Below, in pieces: positions 1 through 7,724 of a stretch of DNA of 64,000 bases (positions within the stretch are counted from its first letter, which is position 1; each line of letters starts with the position of its first letter). The notes below the pieces were generated by a model. That model did not search any database. It saw only the letters and a list, made by a program, of their open reading frames with translations, and was not told the DNA's origin. The translations under genes were made by a program, and so were the position numbers. The DNA comes from Shewanella basaltis (GTDB taxonomy: Bacteria > Pseudomonadota > Gammaproteobacteria > Enterobacterales > Shewanellaceae): positions 62,001 through 126,000 of the forward strand of contig NZ_JAKILA010000005.1 of assembly GCF_023283885.1 (NCBI RefSeq), given 5' to 3'.

Positions 1-545
1 GACACCCCAAAATCATAGGCTATTTGCTTGTTGAGTAATCCTTCTGCAAACATCTGTAATACGCGATATTGTTGTGGGGTTAAATCAGATAAACGGCTTG
101 CCATCTTATCTGTGGGATCGTCTGAAACAGGCTGTAATTCTGTACCAGCAGGTAACCAAATATCACCATATAAAATCGCAGTTAGAGCATCAGTGAGCGC
201 TTCCATTGACGCAGATTTTGGAATAAAGCCACTGCTGCCATAATGCACTGCTCGGCTAATGGTATTGATATCTTCATGGGCTGAAATCACCACAACAGGA
301 ATGTCTGGGTAATGAGTACGTAGATGAATAAGGGTAGAGTAGCCATGAGAACCAGGCATTTGTAAATCGAGCAAAATCAAATCGAATTGACAGTCTTTAC
401 TGTCTAAAACTGTTTCTAATGCTTCTGCACTATCAGCTTCAACCCACTGAGTGTGATTAAATGCATTGCTTAACGCCTGTCGCAAGGCATTACGAAATAA
501 TGGGTGATCATCTGCAATAACGATATTTAAATTTTCAAGCTTCAT
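1..545 (-). CDS. NarL/LuxR-family response regulator (3' end outside window)
   Basis: The reading frame starts at the ATG whose complement is 543-545 and runs off the left edge, so about 181 N-terminal residues are visible. A receiver domain is clear: the acidic pair in IADDHPLF, the phosphoacceptor Asp in LILLDLQMPG, the VVISA strand and the Lys in FIPKSAS. A linker follows, then the beginning of a LuxR-type helix-turn-helix (LTPQQYRVLQMFAEGLLNKQ). The family comprises DNA-binding transcription regulators phosphorylated by a sensor kinase. The receiver resembles the ErdR/CrbR group that controls acetyl-CoA synthetase in related bacteria, and a thioesterase lies next door, but this subgroup assignment is from memory and tentative. 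The C-terminal half of the DNA-binding domain is not in the window. Confidence 0.9.
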   Translation of the reverse strand, partial: MKLENLNIVIADDHPLFRNALRQALSNAFNHTQWVEADSAEALETVLDSKDCQFDLILLDLQMPGSHGYSTLIHLRTHYPDIPVVVISAHEDINTISRAVHYGSSGFIPKSASMEALTDALTAILYGDIWLPAGTELQPVSDDPTDKMASRLSDLTPQQYRVLQMFAEGLLNKQIAYDFGV

Positions 546-722
546 GGCTTTTTTTATTCTATGTTGCACGTGAAGATAAACTCAATGTAACAGAAAAGTA
601 ATCGACTGTTCTATTTCTTTATGTAACAAGAAGGTGAATTTATGCCATTTAACAATAAACTATAGACTTTAGTCTAATGAAAAATCACGATAAATGCAGT
701 CAATAGACTGCATTTGTCTTAA

Positions 723-1160
723 TTAACCATGAGGCCAAACCTGGGTAGGTTGACGGTTTTCGTCGACCGCAACAAAGGTAAATACGCCGCGGATAGCGTG
801 CTCTCGATGATCTTTATACATGTCTTCAACATAAATATTGACCTCTACTTTTAATGAGGTATTGCCTACATGGATTACTTTGGCAATTAACTCCGCTAAG
901 CTGCCTGCAGGAATTGCTTTTTTAAAATCAATACGATCCGAGCTTACGGTCACCAATGATTTGCGACAAAAACGGGTGGCAGCAATAAAGGCTGTTTCGT
1001 CCATCCATGCCAAGGCATCACCACCAAATAAGGTGTTGTGATGATTGGTGTTAGAAGGAAAAATGGCCTTAATGACGCGAGCTTCTGATTGAATAATTCG
1101 AGCTGCCATATCTTCAGGAAAATGGGTTTCAGTTTGAGCGGGATTTTGAGCAAGGGACAT
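723..1160 (-). CDS. Acyl-CoA thioesterase, hotdog fold (YciA-like)
   Basis: This 145-residue protein has the single-domain length of YciA-type acyl-CoA hydrolases, which cleave acyl-CoA thioesters to free acid and CoA in the cytoplasm. The hotdog signature is visible at about residues 36-60: an Asn/His-rich turn (NTNHHNTLFGGDALAWMDE), where the GG and the Asp of WMDE correspond to the conserved helix start and catalytic acid of the family. The core continues with VTVSSDRIDFKKAIPAGS and ends in FTFVAVDENRQP, also typical. The gene is monocistronic and shares direction with the response regulator downstream, 177 bp away, with no shared stop or overlap. Substrate chain length cannot be read from sequence. 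Confidence 0.88.
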   Translation of the reverse strand: MSLAQNPAQTETHFPEDMAARIIQSEARVIKAIFPSNTNHHNTLFGGDALAWMDETAFIAATRFCRKSLVTVSSDRIDFKKAIPAGSLAELIAKVIHVGNTSLKVEVNIYVEDMYKDHREHAIRGVFTFVAVDENRQPTQVWPHG

Positions 1161-1252
1161 ACATAGACCTAAATTAAACCACGAAAGAAGGTGTAAACGC
1201 CGCGCATTGTACTGTATGAACTTAAGCTATGTCGAATAGGATTAACAAGTTA

Positions 1253-1519
1253 TTACTCACTAAGGGTTAAATGTGTAAACAGGGAGTTAGTGCTCAGCAC
1301 CTCTATTAATTTAATGTCGGCTAAGATGACCGTTTGGGGTGTCAAAGTGGTTGTGTAACCGCAAATGGCTTCATAATTTTGGTCATCACCTTGTACGATA
1401 ACGATATTGTTAAAACGGCCGACAATCTCGTTGCCAGAATGTAAAGTCAATCTGACGTGATATTGATATAAACACATGATTTCAATGTAATCATAATGCT
1501 CGCATTTAATGGATTTCAA
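1253..1519 (-). CDS. rof: Rho-binding antiterminator (Rof family)
   Basis: This 88-residue protein matches Rof in length and layout: a short N-terminal C(D/E)xYDYIEI segment, then an Sm-like beta barrel (HVRLTLHSGNEIVGRFNNIVIV) ending in an acidic tail. Rof binds Rho and reduces Rho-dependent termination. The start is TTG at 1517-1519, preceded at suitable spacing by GAGGA on the minus strand. That ribosome-binding site overlaps the outermost bases of the repeat element beginning at 1529, so the element forms the whole 5' leader. No further Met start is available upstream. The family assignment is by recognisable motif and size; low sequence conservation is normal in this family. Confidence 0.8.
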   Translation of the reverse strand: MKSIKCEHYDYIEIMCLYQYHVRLTLHSGNEIVGRFNNIVIVQGDDQNYEAICGYTTTLTPQTVILADIKLIEVLSTNSLFTHLTLSE

Positions 1520-1528
1520 TGAAGGGTC

Positions 1529-2019
1529 CTCGGGACTGTTGATCTTTTTAGGTTAAATTAACCTCAACTCTGGATAACAAACGCCTTTCAAGCAGTCCTT
1601 TGCCTTCCTCACTGCGTTGAATTAACTTGCAATAGGCTAGCTATTGACGCGTTAATTCGCCTTGTTAGCAAAACAAATCACAAGCTTGACAGTGGATTTT
1701 AGTCAATCTATTGATTTATATCGTTATCAATACATCTCTTATCCAGAGTTGAGGTTAAATTATGTTCGAGTTAAAAACGTATTAATCGAGGCGAATGGAT
1801 TGAAGCCTAGCCACCTAAGCAACGCTTTATTCACAAAGAGTCATTTAACAAAGAGACATGTTTTTAGCCGAACCCTTCGGGCAGCGTTTCCTGGCTATTA
1901 TGACTGTGTTATCGACTTTTGGAGAATAACTACACCGCTAAGTCTCTGCCGCGCACTTGTATATGAGTAATGGCCAATAATTCGCTGCAAAACACCCTAG
2001 AAAGATCTACAGGCCCTAG
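1529..2019. mobile_element. MITE family A, copy 1 (interrupted by a family B element)
   Basis: A non-coding element whose left end reads CTCGGGACTGTTGATCTTT and whose right end reads AGATCTACAGGCCCTAG. These are imperfect versions of the inverted ends CTAGGGTCTGTTGATCTTT / AAAGATCAACAGGCCCTAG seen in copies 3 and 4. Internal blocks shared with other copies include AACGTATTAATCGAGGCG and CCGCGCACTTGTATATGAG. Removing the 199-bp family B insertion leaves about 290 bp, the size of copy 2. It carries no gene; its apparent reading frames are repeat sequence. It shares its last CTAG with copy 2. The end sequence and CTAG flanks resemble non-autonomous derivatives of IS5-family elements, which is inference. 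Confidence 0.85.
1559..1757. mobile_element. MITE family B, copy 1, nested inside family A copy 1
   Basis: A 199-bp element with near-perfect terminal inverted repeats: TAACCTCAACTCTGGATAA on the left and TTATCCAGAGTTGAGGTTA on the right. It is flanked on both sides by AAT (1556-1558 and 1758-1760). The uninterrupted family A copies read GGTTGAATTTTGTTCG at this point, so the AAT is a 3-bp target duplication created on insertion. A second copy lies at 24756-24953. No coding capacity. An ANT-type 3-bp duplication is known for the ISL2 group of IS5-family elements; that link is an inference. Confidence 0.85.
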
Positions 2020-2307
2020 GGTCTGTTGATCTTTGCTGGTTGAGTTTTGTTCGAGTTAAAAACGTTTTAATCGAGGCGAATGGATTGAAGCCTAGCCACC
2101 TAAGCAACTCTTTATTTGTAAAGCATTGTTCAACAAAGAGTAAAACGTTTTTAGCCGAACCCTGTGGGCAGCGTTTGTTGGTCATTTTTACTGCGTTATC
2201 GACTTTTGGAGAATAACTACACCGCTAAGTCTCTGCCGCGCACTTGTATATGAGTAATGGCCAACAATTCGCTGCAAAAACACCCTAGAAAGATCTACAG
2301 GCCCTAG
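2016..2307. mobile_element. MITE family A, copy 2
   Basis: A 292-bp copy directly following copy 1 in the same orientation, with the CTAG at 2016-2019 common to both. It starts CTAGGGTCTGTTGATCTTTG and ends AAGATCTACAGGCCCTAG. The internal sequence is nearly the same as copy 3, with a small extra stretch around 2110-2135. It lies just beyond the 3' end of the SixA-like gene (stop at 2331). It has no gene of its own. Confidence 0.88.
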
Positions 2308-2330
2308 TATTGGGTCATGATATTGATTCA

Positions 2331-2864
2331 TCAATAACGCAATATTACTGTGGATACTTTGCGGTTATTGCTATCAAGAGTGATTATATACAGTCTATCA
2401 AATTCATTTGCATCATTGATTGCGGGTTGTTTGTCTGCCCCAAGCTGTTCAGCCAGTGCCGTTGTAGTGTTGCTGTGTCCTACAACCAAAATGTGTCCTT
2501 GTTGTTTAAATAGTATTTCAGCCGTTTTTGGGAGATTGTGTGGGTCATACACAGTGGTTTCAAGGTGCTGACTTTTTGCGACAGTTAGTGCTGTTTCTTG
2601 GGTACGTTTATAATCGGTGGTAAACACTTTAGCGAGCGGCGTACTCGACAATACTGTTGCTAAACGCATGGCTCTGAGTTTACCTTGAGCCGAAAGGCTA
2701 GGGTCTTGCCCCGCGAGTTTTTCGGCATGTCTAACCAAATAAAACACTTTTGCTTGAGTATTGTTGACGTTAAGCGTCGAGTTGAGGTCAGTGTTGTCTG
2801 CCATTATTGTCGAGTGAAAAAAGGCAAAAAGAAGTAGTAGCGGGTATCGAATAGTTAAGATCAT
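2331..2864 (-). CDS. SixA-like histidine phosphatase (exported)
   Basis: This 177-residue member of the phosphoglycerate-mutase/histidine-phosphatase superfamily has a hydrophobic N-terminus (residues 1-22, LLLLFAFFHSTIMA) resembling a signal peptide, so a periplasmic location is likely. The catalytic RHG-type motif is LVRHAEK with the nucleophilic His at residue 46. A phosphate-contacting Arg lies in TDYKRTQET (R87) and the second catalytic His in VVGHSNT (H130). The length fits the short SixA-like branch rather than full phosphoglycerate mutases. Family members dephosphorylate varied substrates, and nothing here identifies this one. The gene is isolated, with repeat elements on both sides. 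Confidence 0.85.
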   Translation of the reverse strand: MILTIRYPLLLLFAFFHSTIMADNTDLNSTLNVNNTQAKVFYLVRHAEKLAGQDPSLSAQGKLRAMRLATVLSSTPLAKVFTTDYKRTQETALTVAKSQHLETTVYDPHNLPKTAEILFKQQGHILVVGHSNTTTALAEQLGADKQPAINDANEFDRLYIITLDSNNRKVSTVILRY

Positions 2865-3218
2865 GGATTAAACCTATCGCTTGTGCTGCAGTAATCAGCT
2901 GTGTAGTGGCTTATTTAACCGAGAGTAGCTACTGGTAAAAAACATTATACTGTTTGCTGTTTTTTTAATGGCTCTGTTGAGTCTAGCATAAAGAGCGGCA
3001 ATACTGCCTCACACCTTGAGACAAACATAGATACCAGCCCTGTATTGCATAACCATGTGCATCTAGTGACGAGTTCGTTCCATTTAAACAGGCTCTAGTA
3101 AAAGCCTTTGCATTCGCCATTACCCTGTTAATTACAGATAACTCACCACATTTCACAGATTTAAAGCCGTTTCACTTTACTTGCTCCACAATGCAAAAGC
3201 ATCAAAGCCCAAGGCATT
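2865..3218. other. Intergenic region without a recognised gene
   Basis: I see no reading frame with family features, no tRNA and no strong terminator here. The region upstream of the SixA-like gene start (2864) must hold its promoter. At 3219 it passes into a family C repeat. Confidence 0.5.
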
Positions 3219-3576
3219 ATACCATTTCCATTAATTATGTGACCAATCAGAGCCACTCAGACTTTTCAGTTTGAGGCGCATTGTTGAAAGAATGGTTATT
3301 CCCTTTTAAGGCGATGCAACAAAGAAATGGACAGTCTGAGTGTCTCCTACAAGGCGGGTTTCTGTGCCTTCCATACTGCTTAATAGCATTTTGACGTACT
3401 ACTGCATGGACGCAGGAGGTAGAACAACGCAGGAGCAGTTGTCGACGACTGCATGGATGCAGGAGGTAGAACAACGCAGGAGCAGTTGTCGAGAGCAACT
3501 GTGCCTACAATCCTATTACTTGCCTAGAAGACACAGAATTCCTGCTGAATGACCAGATAATTGCTGGAATTGGTAT
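3219..3576. repeat. Family C inverted-repeat element, copy 1
   Basis: The left end ATACCATTTCCATTAATTAT and the complement of the right end (ATACCAATTCCAGCAATTAT) match at most positions, so the 358-bp unit has imperfect terminal inverted repeats. The same ends occur at 14297-14561. The interior contains two 47-bp tandem units (3401-3494) absent from copy 2. Apparent reading frames inside, such as one giving repeated WMQEVEQRRSS, are translations of this repeat and not genes. Confidence 0.75.
3401..3494. repeat. 47-bp direct tandem repeat, two copies
   Basis: Two units, 3401-3447 and 3448-3494, share the core GCAGGAGGTAGAACAACGCA and GGAGCAGTTGTCGA and differ at about three positions. They lie inside the family C element and are followed by GAGCAACTG, which can pair with CAGTTG of the unit. 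No open frame with a credible start uses them. Confidence 0.85.
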
Positions 3577-3708
3577 TAATGCACTGATTTATAAAAATAT
3601 CAGTCTACTGTTTATTTCGAGCTTAGGTGAATTGATTTTTTGATTGTTTGCCATATTAGCGCAATACTTAATTTAGCTAAAATTAACATAGTGTCGTTTC
3701 ATTTGATG

Positions 3709-3988
3709 CTAGGGTCTGTTGATCTTTGCTGGTTGAATTTTGTTCGAGTTAAAAACGTTTTAATCGAGGCGAATGGATTGAAGCCTAGCCACCTAAGCAA
3801 AATTTATTCAACAAAGAGTAAAACGTTTCTAGCCGAACCCTGTGGGCAGCGTTTGTTGGTCATTTTTACTGCGTTATCGACTTTTTATGTAGAATAACTA
3901 CACCTCAAAGTCTCTGCCGCGCACTTGTATATGAGTAATGGCCAACAATTCGCTGCAAAAATAACCTTGAAAGATCAACAGGCCCTAG
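3709..3988. mobile_element. MITE family A, copy 3
   Basis: The best-preserved copy, 280 bp. The ends are CTAGGGTCTGTTGATCTTTG and GAAAGATCAACAGGCCCTAG, giving 19-bp terminal inverted repeats with a single mismatch. It is in the same orientation as copies 1 and 2. The right end lies 29 bp before the ATG of the HD-GYP gene at 4018, leaving only the AAGGA ribosome-binding site of that gene outside the element. Any promoter for that gene must therefore be in the element or further upstream. Confidence 0.9.
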
Positions 3989-4017
3989 CAGCCTAGTTAG
4001 CACACTAAGGATGGTAT

Positions 4018-5256
4018 ATGTCAGATTCTTTAGCCGCTCAAATTATTCAATTAGAATATGATGATGCTTTGCCTATTTGGCGGCATACCATTTTCATGCG
4101 TTTATTTACCATGCTCATCATAGTGTGCATTCCGGTGTATTTTACCAGTGTATACCTTTGTATTGAGCAAGGTATTTGGTACATGGCAATATTTGATACT
4201 TTGGCTTATGGCATCATGTTGTTTGCAGTATTTTCCCCCTCAATTACAGACAATTTTCGATATCTATGTGGATGCGGCCTGGCATTTTTGATTGGGGCTG
4301 GTTTTTTGATTGCCATTGGGCCTTCTGGCGCAGGCTTTTTTTGGTTATTCGCTTTTCCCCCATTAACCAGTGTGTTGCTAGGTGAGCGACCAGCGATTAT
4401 CGCGCAGGTTATTAATACAGCGCTGTTATTTACCATAGGGATTGCATTTCATTATCAGTGGTTACATTGGCCAGTCATGGAACACTTTTCAACAATAATT
4501 TGGTACGTGGTGGTGATTAACTTTATCGTTACCTGTGCCATAGTCACACAGTCAATTTCATACTTATTGGGTAAATTAACCCATTCCTTGCATTCGACAC
4601 TCGCATCGAGACAAGCCACTGTCATCGGGTTAGCCAAATTAGCCGAATACCGAGACAATGATACCGGTGCACATCTTATTAGAATGCAGCAGTATGCAAA
4701 GATGTTAGCAAAGCAAAGGTTATCGGATGAACAGGTGCCGAACGAATTAACCGCGGCATTTATAAAAGAAATTAGTTTATCTTCAATTTTGCATGATATT
4801 GGCAAGGTGGGCATAGCTGATCATATTTTGCTTAAACCTGGACGATTAACCCCAGAAGAATTTGAACACATTAAATCACATCCTGTAAAAGGGGCTAAAG
4901 TGATTGATAGTTTGTTGAAATATGCCCCAAAGTGTGAGTTTTTGTTAATGGGCCGGGACATCGCAGGAGGTCATCATGAAAAATGGGATGGCAGCGGTTA
5001 TCCTAAAGGGCTTAGAGGTGAATCAATCCCGTTATCAGCAAGGATTGTGGCATTAGTTGATGTGTATGATGCGTTAACGTCACCGCGCTGCTATAAACGT
5101 CCCTTTTCCCATGAAGAAGCAAAAGATATGATTCTTGCTGGACGAGGTAGCCATTTTGATCCTGCATTGGTTGACAGTTTTATGGTAATTGAACAACGCT
5201 TTGCTGAGTTATCGCAGGGTTCTTTGGCGCACCATAGTGCGTGTTATGAATCATAA
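4018..5256 (+). CDS. Membrane-anchored HD-GYP c-di-GMP phosphodiesterase
   Basis: 412 residues. The N-terminal half (about 25-185) holds five or six hydrophobic helices with no recognised ligand-binding domain. The C-terminal half is an HD-GYP domain: DNDTGAHLIRM (213-223), the metal-binding ILHDIGKVGIAD with HD at 259-260, GGHHEKWDGSGYPKG with HH at 319-320 and GYP at 327-329, and VDVYDALTSPRCYKRP. All catalytic motifs look intact, so it probably hydrolyses cyclic di-GMP at the inner face of the cytoplasmic membrane in response to a signal sensed by the membrane region. The start ATG has AAGGA about 8 bp upstream. A MITE ends 29 bp before the start codon. It stands alone, with aroH convergent downstream. 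Confidence 0.92.
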   Translation: MSDSLAAQIIQLEYDDALPIWRHTIFMRLFTMLIIVCIPVYFTSVYLCIEQGIWYMAIFDTLAYGIMLFAVFSPSITDNFRYLCGCGLAFLIGAGFLIAIGPSGAGFFWLFAFPPLTSVLLGERPAIIAQVINTALLFTIGIAFHYQWLHWPVMEHFSTIIWYVVVINFIVTCAIVTQSISYLLGKLTHSLHSTLASRQATVIGLAKLAEYRDNDTGAHLIRMQQYAKMLAKQRLSDEQVPNELTAAFIKEISLSSILHDIGKVGIADHILLKPGRLTPEEFEHIKSHPVKGAKVIDSLLKYAPKCEFLLMGRDIAGGHHEKWDGSGYPKGLRGESIPLSARIVALVDVYDALTSPRCYKRPFSHEEAKDMILAGRGSHFDPALVDSFMVIEQRFAELSQGSLAHHSACYES

Positions 5257-5405
5257 AAAGCGTCATACCCATTCTTATTAGAATATGATCTCTTTTAGGC
5301 TGCGTCATTAACCCCAGTACAATGAAAATGACTGCAGGTGTCGTCATCTACATCAACGTGATTTAAAACCGAAATGAGAGAGGCCGCATTTAATTTGCTC
5401 CCATA

Positions 5406-5437
5406 AAAAATGCCAGTCTGTATCGATTGGCATTTTT
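5406..5437. terminator. Bidirectional hairpin terminator between HD-GYP gene and aroH
   Basis: Arms AAAAATGCCA (5406-5415) and TGGCATTTTT (5428-5437) form a 10-bp stem around a 12-base loop, with T runs on both strands. It can end aroH transcription leftward and the HD-GYP gene rightward. Confidence 0.8.
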
Positions 5438-5450
5438 GAAGATGTATGCT

Positions 5451-5480
5451 TATTTGCAAGCATGCTGATGCTTGCAAATA
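5451..5480. other. Perfect 13-bp inverted repeat downstream of aroH
   Basis: TATTTGCAAGCAT (5451-5463) and ATGCTTGCAAATA (5468-5480) are exact complements around the loop GCTG. There is no adjoining T run, so it is not a classical terminator. It sits 36 bp beyond the aroH stop and ahead of the terminator at 5406-5437, so aroH mRNA would carry it as a 3' hairpin. Confidence 0.7.
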
Positions 5481-5516
5481 GGTGAAACCGACTTTTTGCG
5501 TGTCAGTTAACCAAAC

Positions 5517-6581
5517 TTACTGACTTAGCAAGTTTTTACGATCGCGGGATGCCTTGGCTAATTCCCGTAGTAATTTTTCAGAGTCAGCCCAGTGTAAACA
5601 GGCATCGGTAATGCTTTGCCCATATACCAAAGGCTCGCCTTTAACGACTTTTTGATTACCTTCAATCATAAAGCTTTCTGCCATAATACCTGCAATTGCA
5701 GTGCTTCCCGCACGCATTTGCGTCATGATGTTGTCGGCAACCTTTAATTGATTTTTGTGCTGTTTTTCGCTGTTGCCATGGCTAAAGTCGATCACCATGC
5801 GTTGCGTTACACCCACTTGCTCAAGCTGTGCGCGTGCTTGTTCAATATCTTGTGCAGAATAATTAGGTGTTTTACCGCCTCGTAAAATAATGTGGCCGTA
5901 AGGATTACCATGAGTACGGTAAACTGCCATGGCACCATCTTTATCTGGTGAGTAAAATATATGCGGTACCTGTGCGGCACGTACCGCATCTACTGCGATA
6001 TTGATATTACCGTCGGTACCATTTTTAAAACCTACTGGGCAAGACAATGCCGACGCCATTTCACGGTGAATTTGGCTTTCAGTGGTACGAGCACCAATGG
6101 CACCCCAAGTGATAAGATCGGCAATATACTGGCCGTTTACCATGTCTAAAAACTCGGTGGCAATCGGTAATTTAAGTTCAGTAATTTGCTGCAGTAATTG
6201 GCGCGCCATGCGCAAGCCCTTATTTGGGCTAAAGCTACCGTCTAAATCAGGGTCTGAAATGAGGCCTTTCCAACCCACAATGGTACGTGGCTTTTCAAAA
6301 TACACTCGCATTAAAATACATAAGTCGTCTTTTAACTCATGGTGAAGGGCTGCGAGCTTTTGTGCGTATTCTAAGGCCGCTTTAGTGTCGTGAATTGAGC
6401 AAGGGCCAATGATTACTAATAAACGTTGATCATCGCCAGAAATAATCGCTTCAACTTCGCGACGTTGGGCTACTAGGTAGTCTGCTGCGTCCTGAGTTAA
6501 AGGATATTCTGAAGCCAACTGAGCTGGAGAAATGACTTTGCTTAATAGGGTTGTTCTGAGTTCATCTGTTTTAATTGTCAT
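5517..6581 (-). CDS. aroH: 3-deoxy-7-phosphoheptulonate (DAHP) synthase, AroH-like
   Basis: This 354-residue class I DAHP synthase condenses PEP and erythrose 4-phosphate at the entry of the shikimate pathway. Seen motifs: IIGPCSIHD, YFEKPRTIVGWKGLISDPD, WGAIGARTTESQIHREMAS, GFKNGTDG, DFSHGNSEKQH and a C-terminal GQSITDACL. The N-terminus (TIKTDELRT) resembles the tryptophan-sensitive AroH of E. coli, and the order aroH-ppsR-ppsA is the same as in E. coli, which is why I use this symbol. The feedback specificity itself was not determined. The neighbouring PEP synthase and its regulator make sense because PEP is a substrate. I found no clear TrpR operator upstream. Confidence 0.93.
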   Translation of the reverse strand: MTIKTDELRTTLLSKVISPAQLASEYPLTQDAADYLVAQRREVEAIISGDDQRLLVIIGPCSIHDTKAALEYAQKLAALHHELKDDLCILMRVYFEKPRTIVGWKGLISDPDLDGSFSPNKGLRMARQLLQQITELKLPIATEFLDMVNGQYIADLITWGAIGARTTESQIHREMASALSCPVGFKNGTDGNINIAVDAVRAAQVPHIFYSPDKDGAMAVYRTHGNPYGHIILRGGKTPNYSAQDIEQARAQLEQVGVTQRMVIDFSHGNSEKQHKNQLKVADNIMTQMRAGSTAIAGIMAESFMIEGNQKVVKGEPLVYGQSITDACLHWADSEKLLRELAKASRDRKNLLSQ

Positions 6582-6707
6582 GCATTTTACCGGAAAACGT
6601 GAGATGCATTTGCATCGTATTGCTCGGGATTATATACCCAAAGAAGTTAAAGATGCGAGGCTTAGCCCAGGATTGTGGTGACTAAAAAACAGATTGCTCT
6701 AAAAGCT

Positions 6708-6738
6708 AAAGGCGAATCACGCTAAGTTGAGTCGCCTT
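6708..6738. terminator. Hairpin between ppsR and aroH
   Basis: AAAGGCGA and TCGCCTTT pair, with inner TCA/TGA, around a short loop; a T run follows on the plus strand. On the minus strand, the direction of ppsR and aroH, the run after the stem is weaker, so it may partly terminate ppsR or only protect the message end. Confidence 0.55.
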
Positions 6739-6784
6739 TTTTGGGGATATATGCGCTATATTATTCGAATTGATTGTTTAGCTA

Positions 6785-7597
6785 TTAGAACATGTGACGT
6801 TTTAGGCCGGTAATATCGAGGATTTTTGTGGCTATTTCTTCGACAGAATGGTTTGTTGTGTCAACAAACGGAATGCGTTCTCTTTTGTACATCATTTCCA
6901 CTTCTTTGACTTCCATACGGCATTGCCTCAAAGAGGAGTAACGGCTATTTTCCATGCGACTTTGTCTAATTTCATGTAACCGTTGTGGGTCGATAGTTAA
7001 ACCAAACAGTTTCGATTTATTGCTTTTTAGTGCCTCAGGTAACTTTAAGTTATCCATGTCATCTTCGGTAAATGGGTAGTTTGCGGCCTTTATACCAAAT
7101 TGCATCGACAGGTACAGGCTTGACGGCGTTTTACCGCAACGCGATACCCCTAATAAAATAATATCGGCTTTATCCATGTGTTTCATGGTTTGGCCATCGT
7201 CATTTTCCATCGCAAAATTAATGGCATCAATACGGGTTTCATAACCGTGATTACTTTTACCATGGGTACGGTGTAAAAGTGGTTTTGCTTGCACCCCTAG
7301 GTGTTGTTCGAGTGGCGCAACAAAGGTGTTCAAAAAGTCATAATCGACACATTCACTTGAAAATATCACATTACGGATTTCAGGATTAATGATTGAGTGG
7401 AACACAAGGGGTCTTTCGCCTGTTGTAATAAAACAATCATTTATTTGTTGTTTAACTTTTTGCGCGCGCTGAATGGTTTCGACGAAAGGAATCGTAAGTG
7501 CTTCAAATTCTATAGGAAATTGTGAAAGTACAGCATGCCCAAAAACCTCTGCTGTGATCGCGGTCCCATCTGAAATGTAGAATACTCTTGGTGTCAT
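6785..7597 (-). CDS. ppsR: PEP synthetase regulatory kinase/pyrophosphorylase
   Basis: 270 residues, the usual PSRP/DUF299 length. Family members inactivate PEP synthase by ADP-dependent phosphorylation of a Thr next to the catalytic His and reactivate it by phosphate-dependent dephosphorylation. The P-loop is [11 protein letters not shown] (150-160); other conserved stretches are [12 protein letters not shown] near the N-terminus and [26 protein letters not shown] in the middle (two parts, 109-134). The start ATG follows an AGAGG site. The gene is divergent from its target ppsA across a 127-bp region with a HexR-like operator, and aroH lies downstream in the same direction. Confidence 0.95.
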   Translation of the reverse strand: MTPRVFYISDGTAITAEVFGHAVLSQFPIEFEALTIPFVETIQRAQKVKQQINDCFITTGERPLVFHSIINPEIRNVIFSSECVDYDFLNTFVAPLEQHLGVQAKPLLHRTHGKSNHGYETRIDAINFAMENDDGQTMKHMDKADIILLGVSRCGKTPSSLYLSMQFGIKAANYPFTEDDMDNLKLPEALKSNKSKLFGLTIDPQRLHEIRQSRMENSRYSSLRQCRMEVKEVEMMYKRERIPFVDTTNHSVEEIATKILDITGLKRHMF

Positions 7598-7610
7598 TCT
7601 GACCTCTTGT

Positions 7611-7625
7611 AGTAATAAAATTACA
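7611..7625. promoter_or_regulatory. HexR-like operator between ppsR and ppsA
   Basis: The 15-mer AGTAATAAAATTACA differs only at its first base from the HexR consensus TGTAATWWWATTACA known from Shewanella and relatives. It lies in the divergent ppsR/ppsA promoter region, and ppsA-type gluconeogenic genes belong to HexR regulons by published work. The match is direct; binding is inference. Confidence 0.7.
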
Positions 7626-7724
7626 AATAAAATTATAGATTTACGCGTGTTGTATGGGAGTGTAAGATGCTATTGCCCTCGTGTGAAGTGGCCACTGAAA
7701 TAAAAAACTTGCGGAGATAAAACT

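Noticed and set aside
1662..2185. Open frames of 102 and 62 residues, the latter beginning MTNKRCPQGSAKN, apparently conserved between two places
   Set aside because: They are translations of family A and B repeats. The similarity to the frame at 55823-56098 is because both are copies of the same MITE, and neither has a credible ribosome site.
3247..3552. Overlapping frames with repeated WMQEVEQRRSS and similar peptides
   Set aside because: They arise from the 47-bp tandem repeat inside a family C element and occur on both strands.
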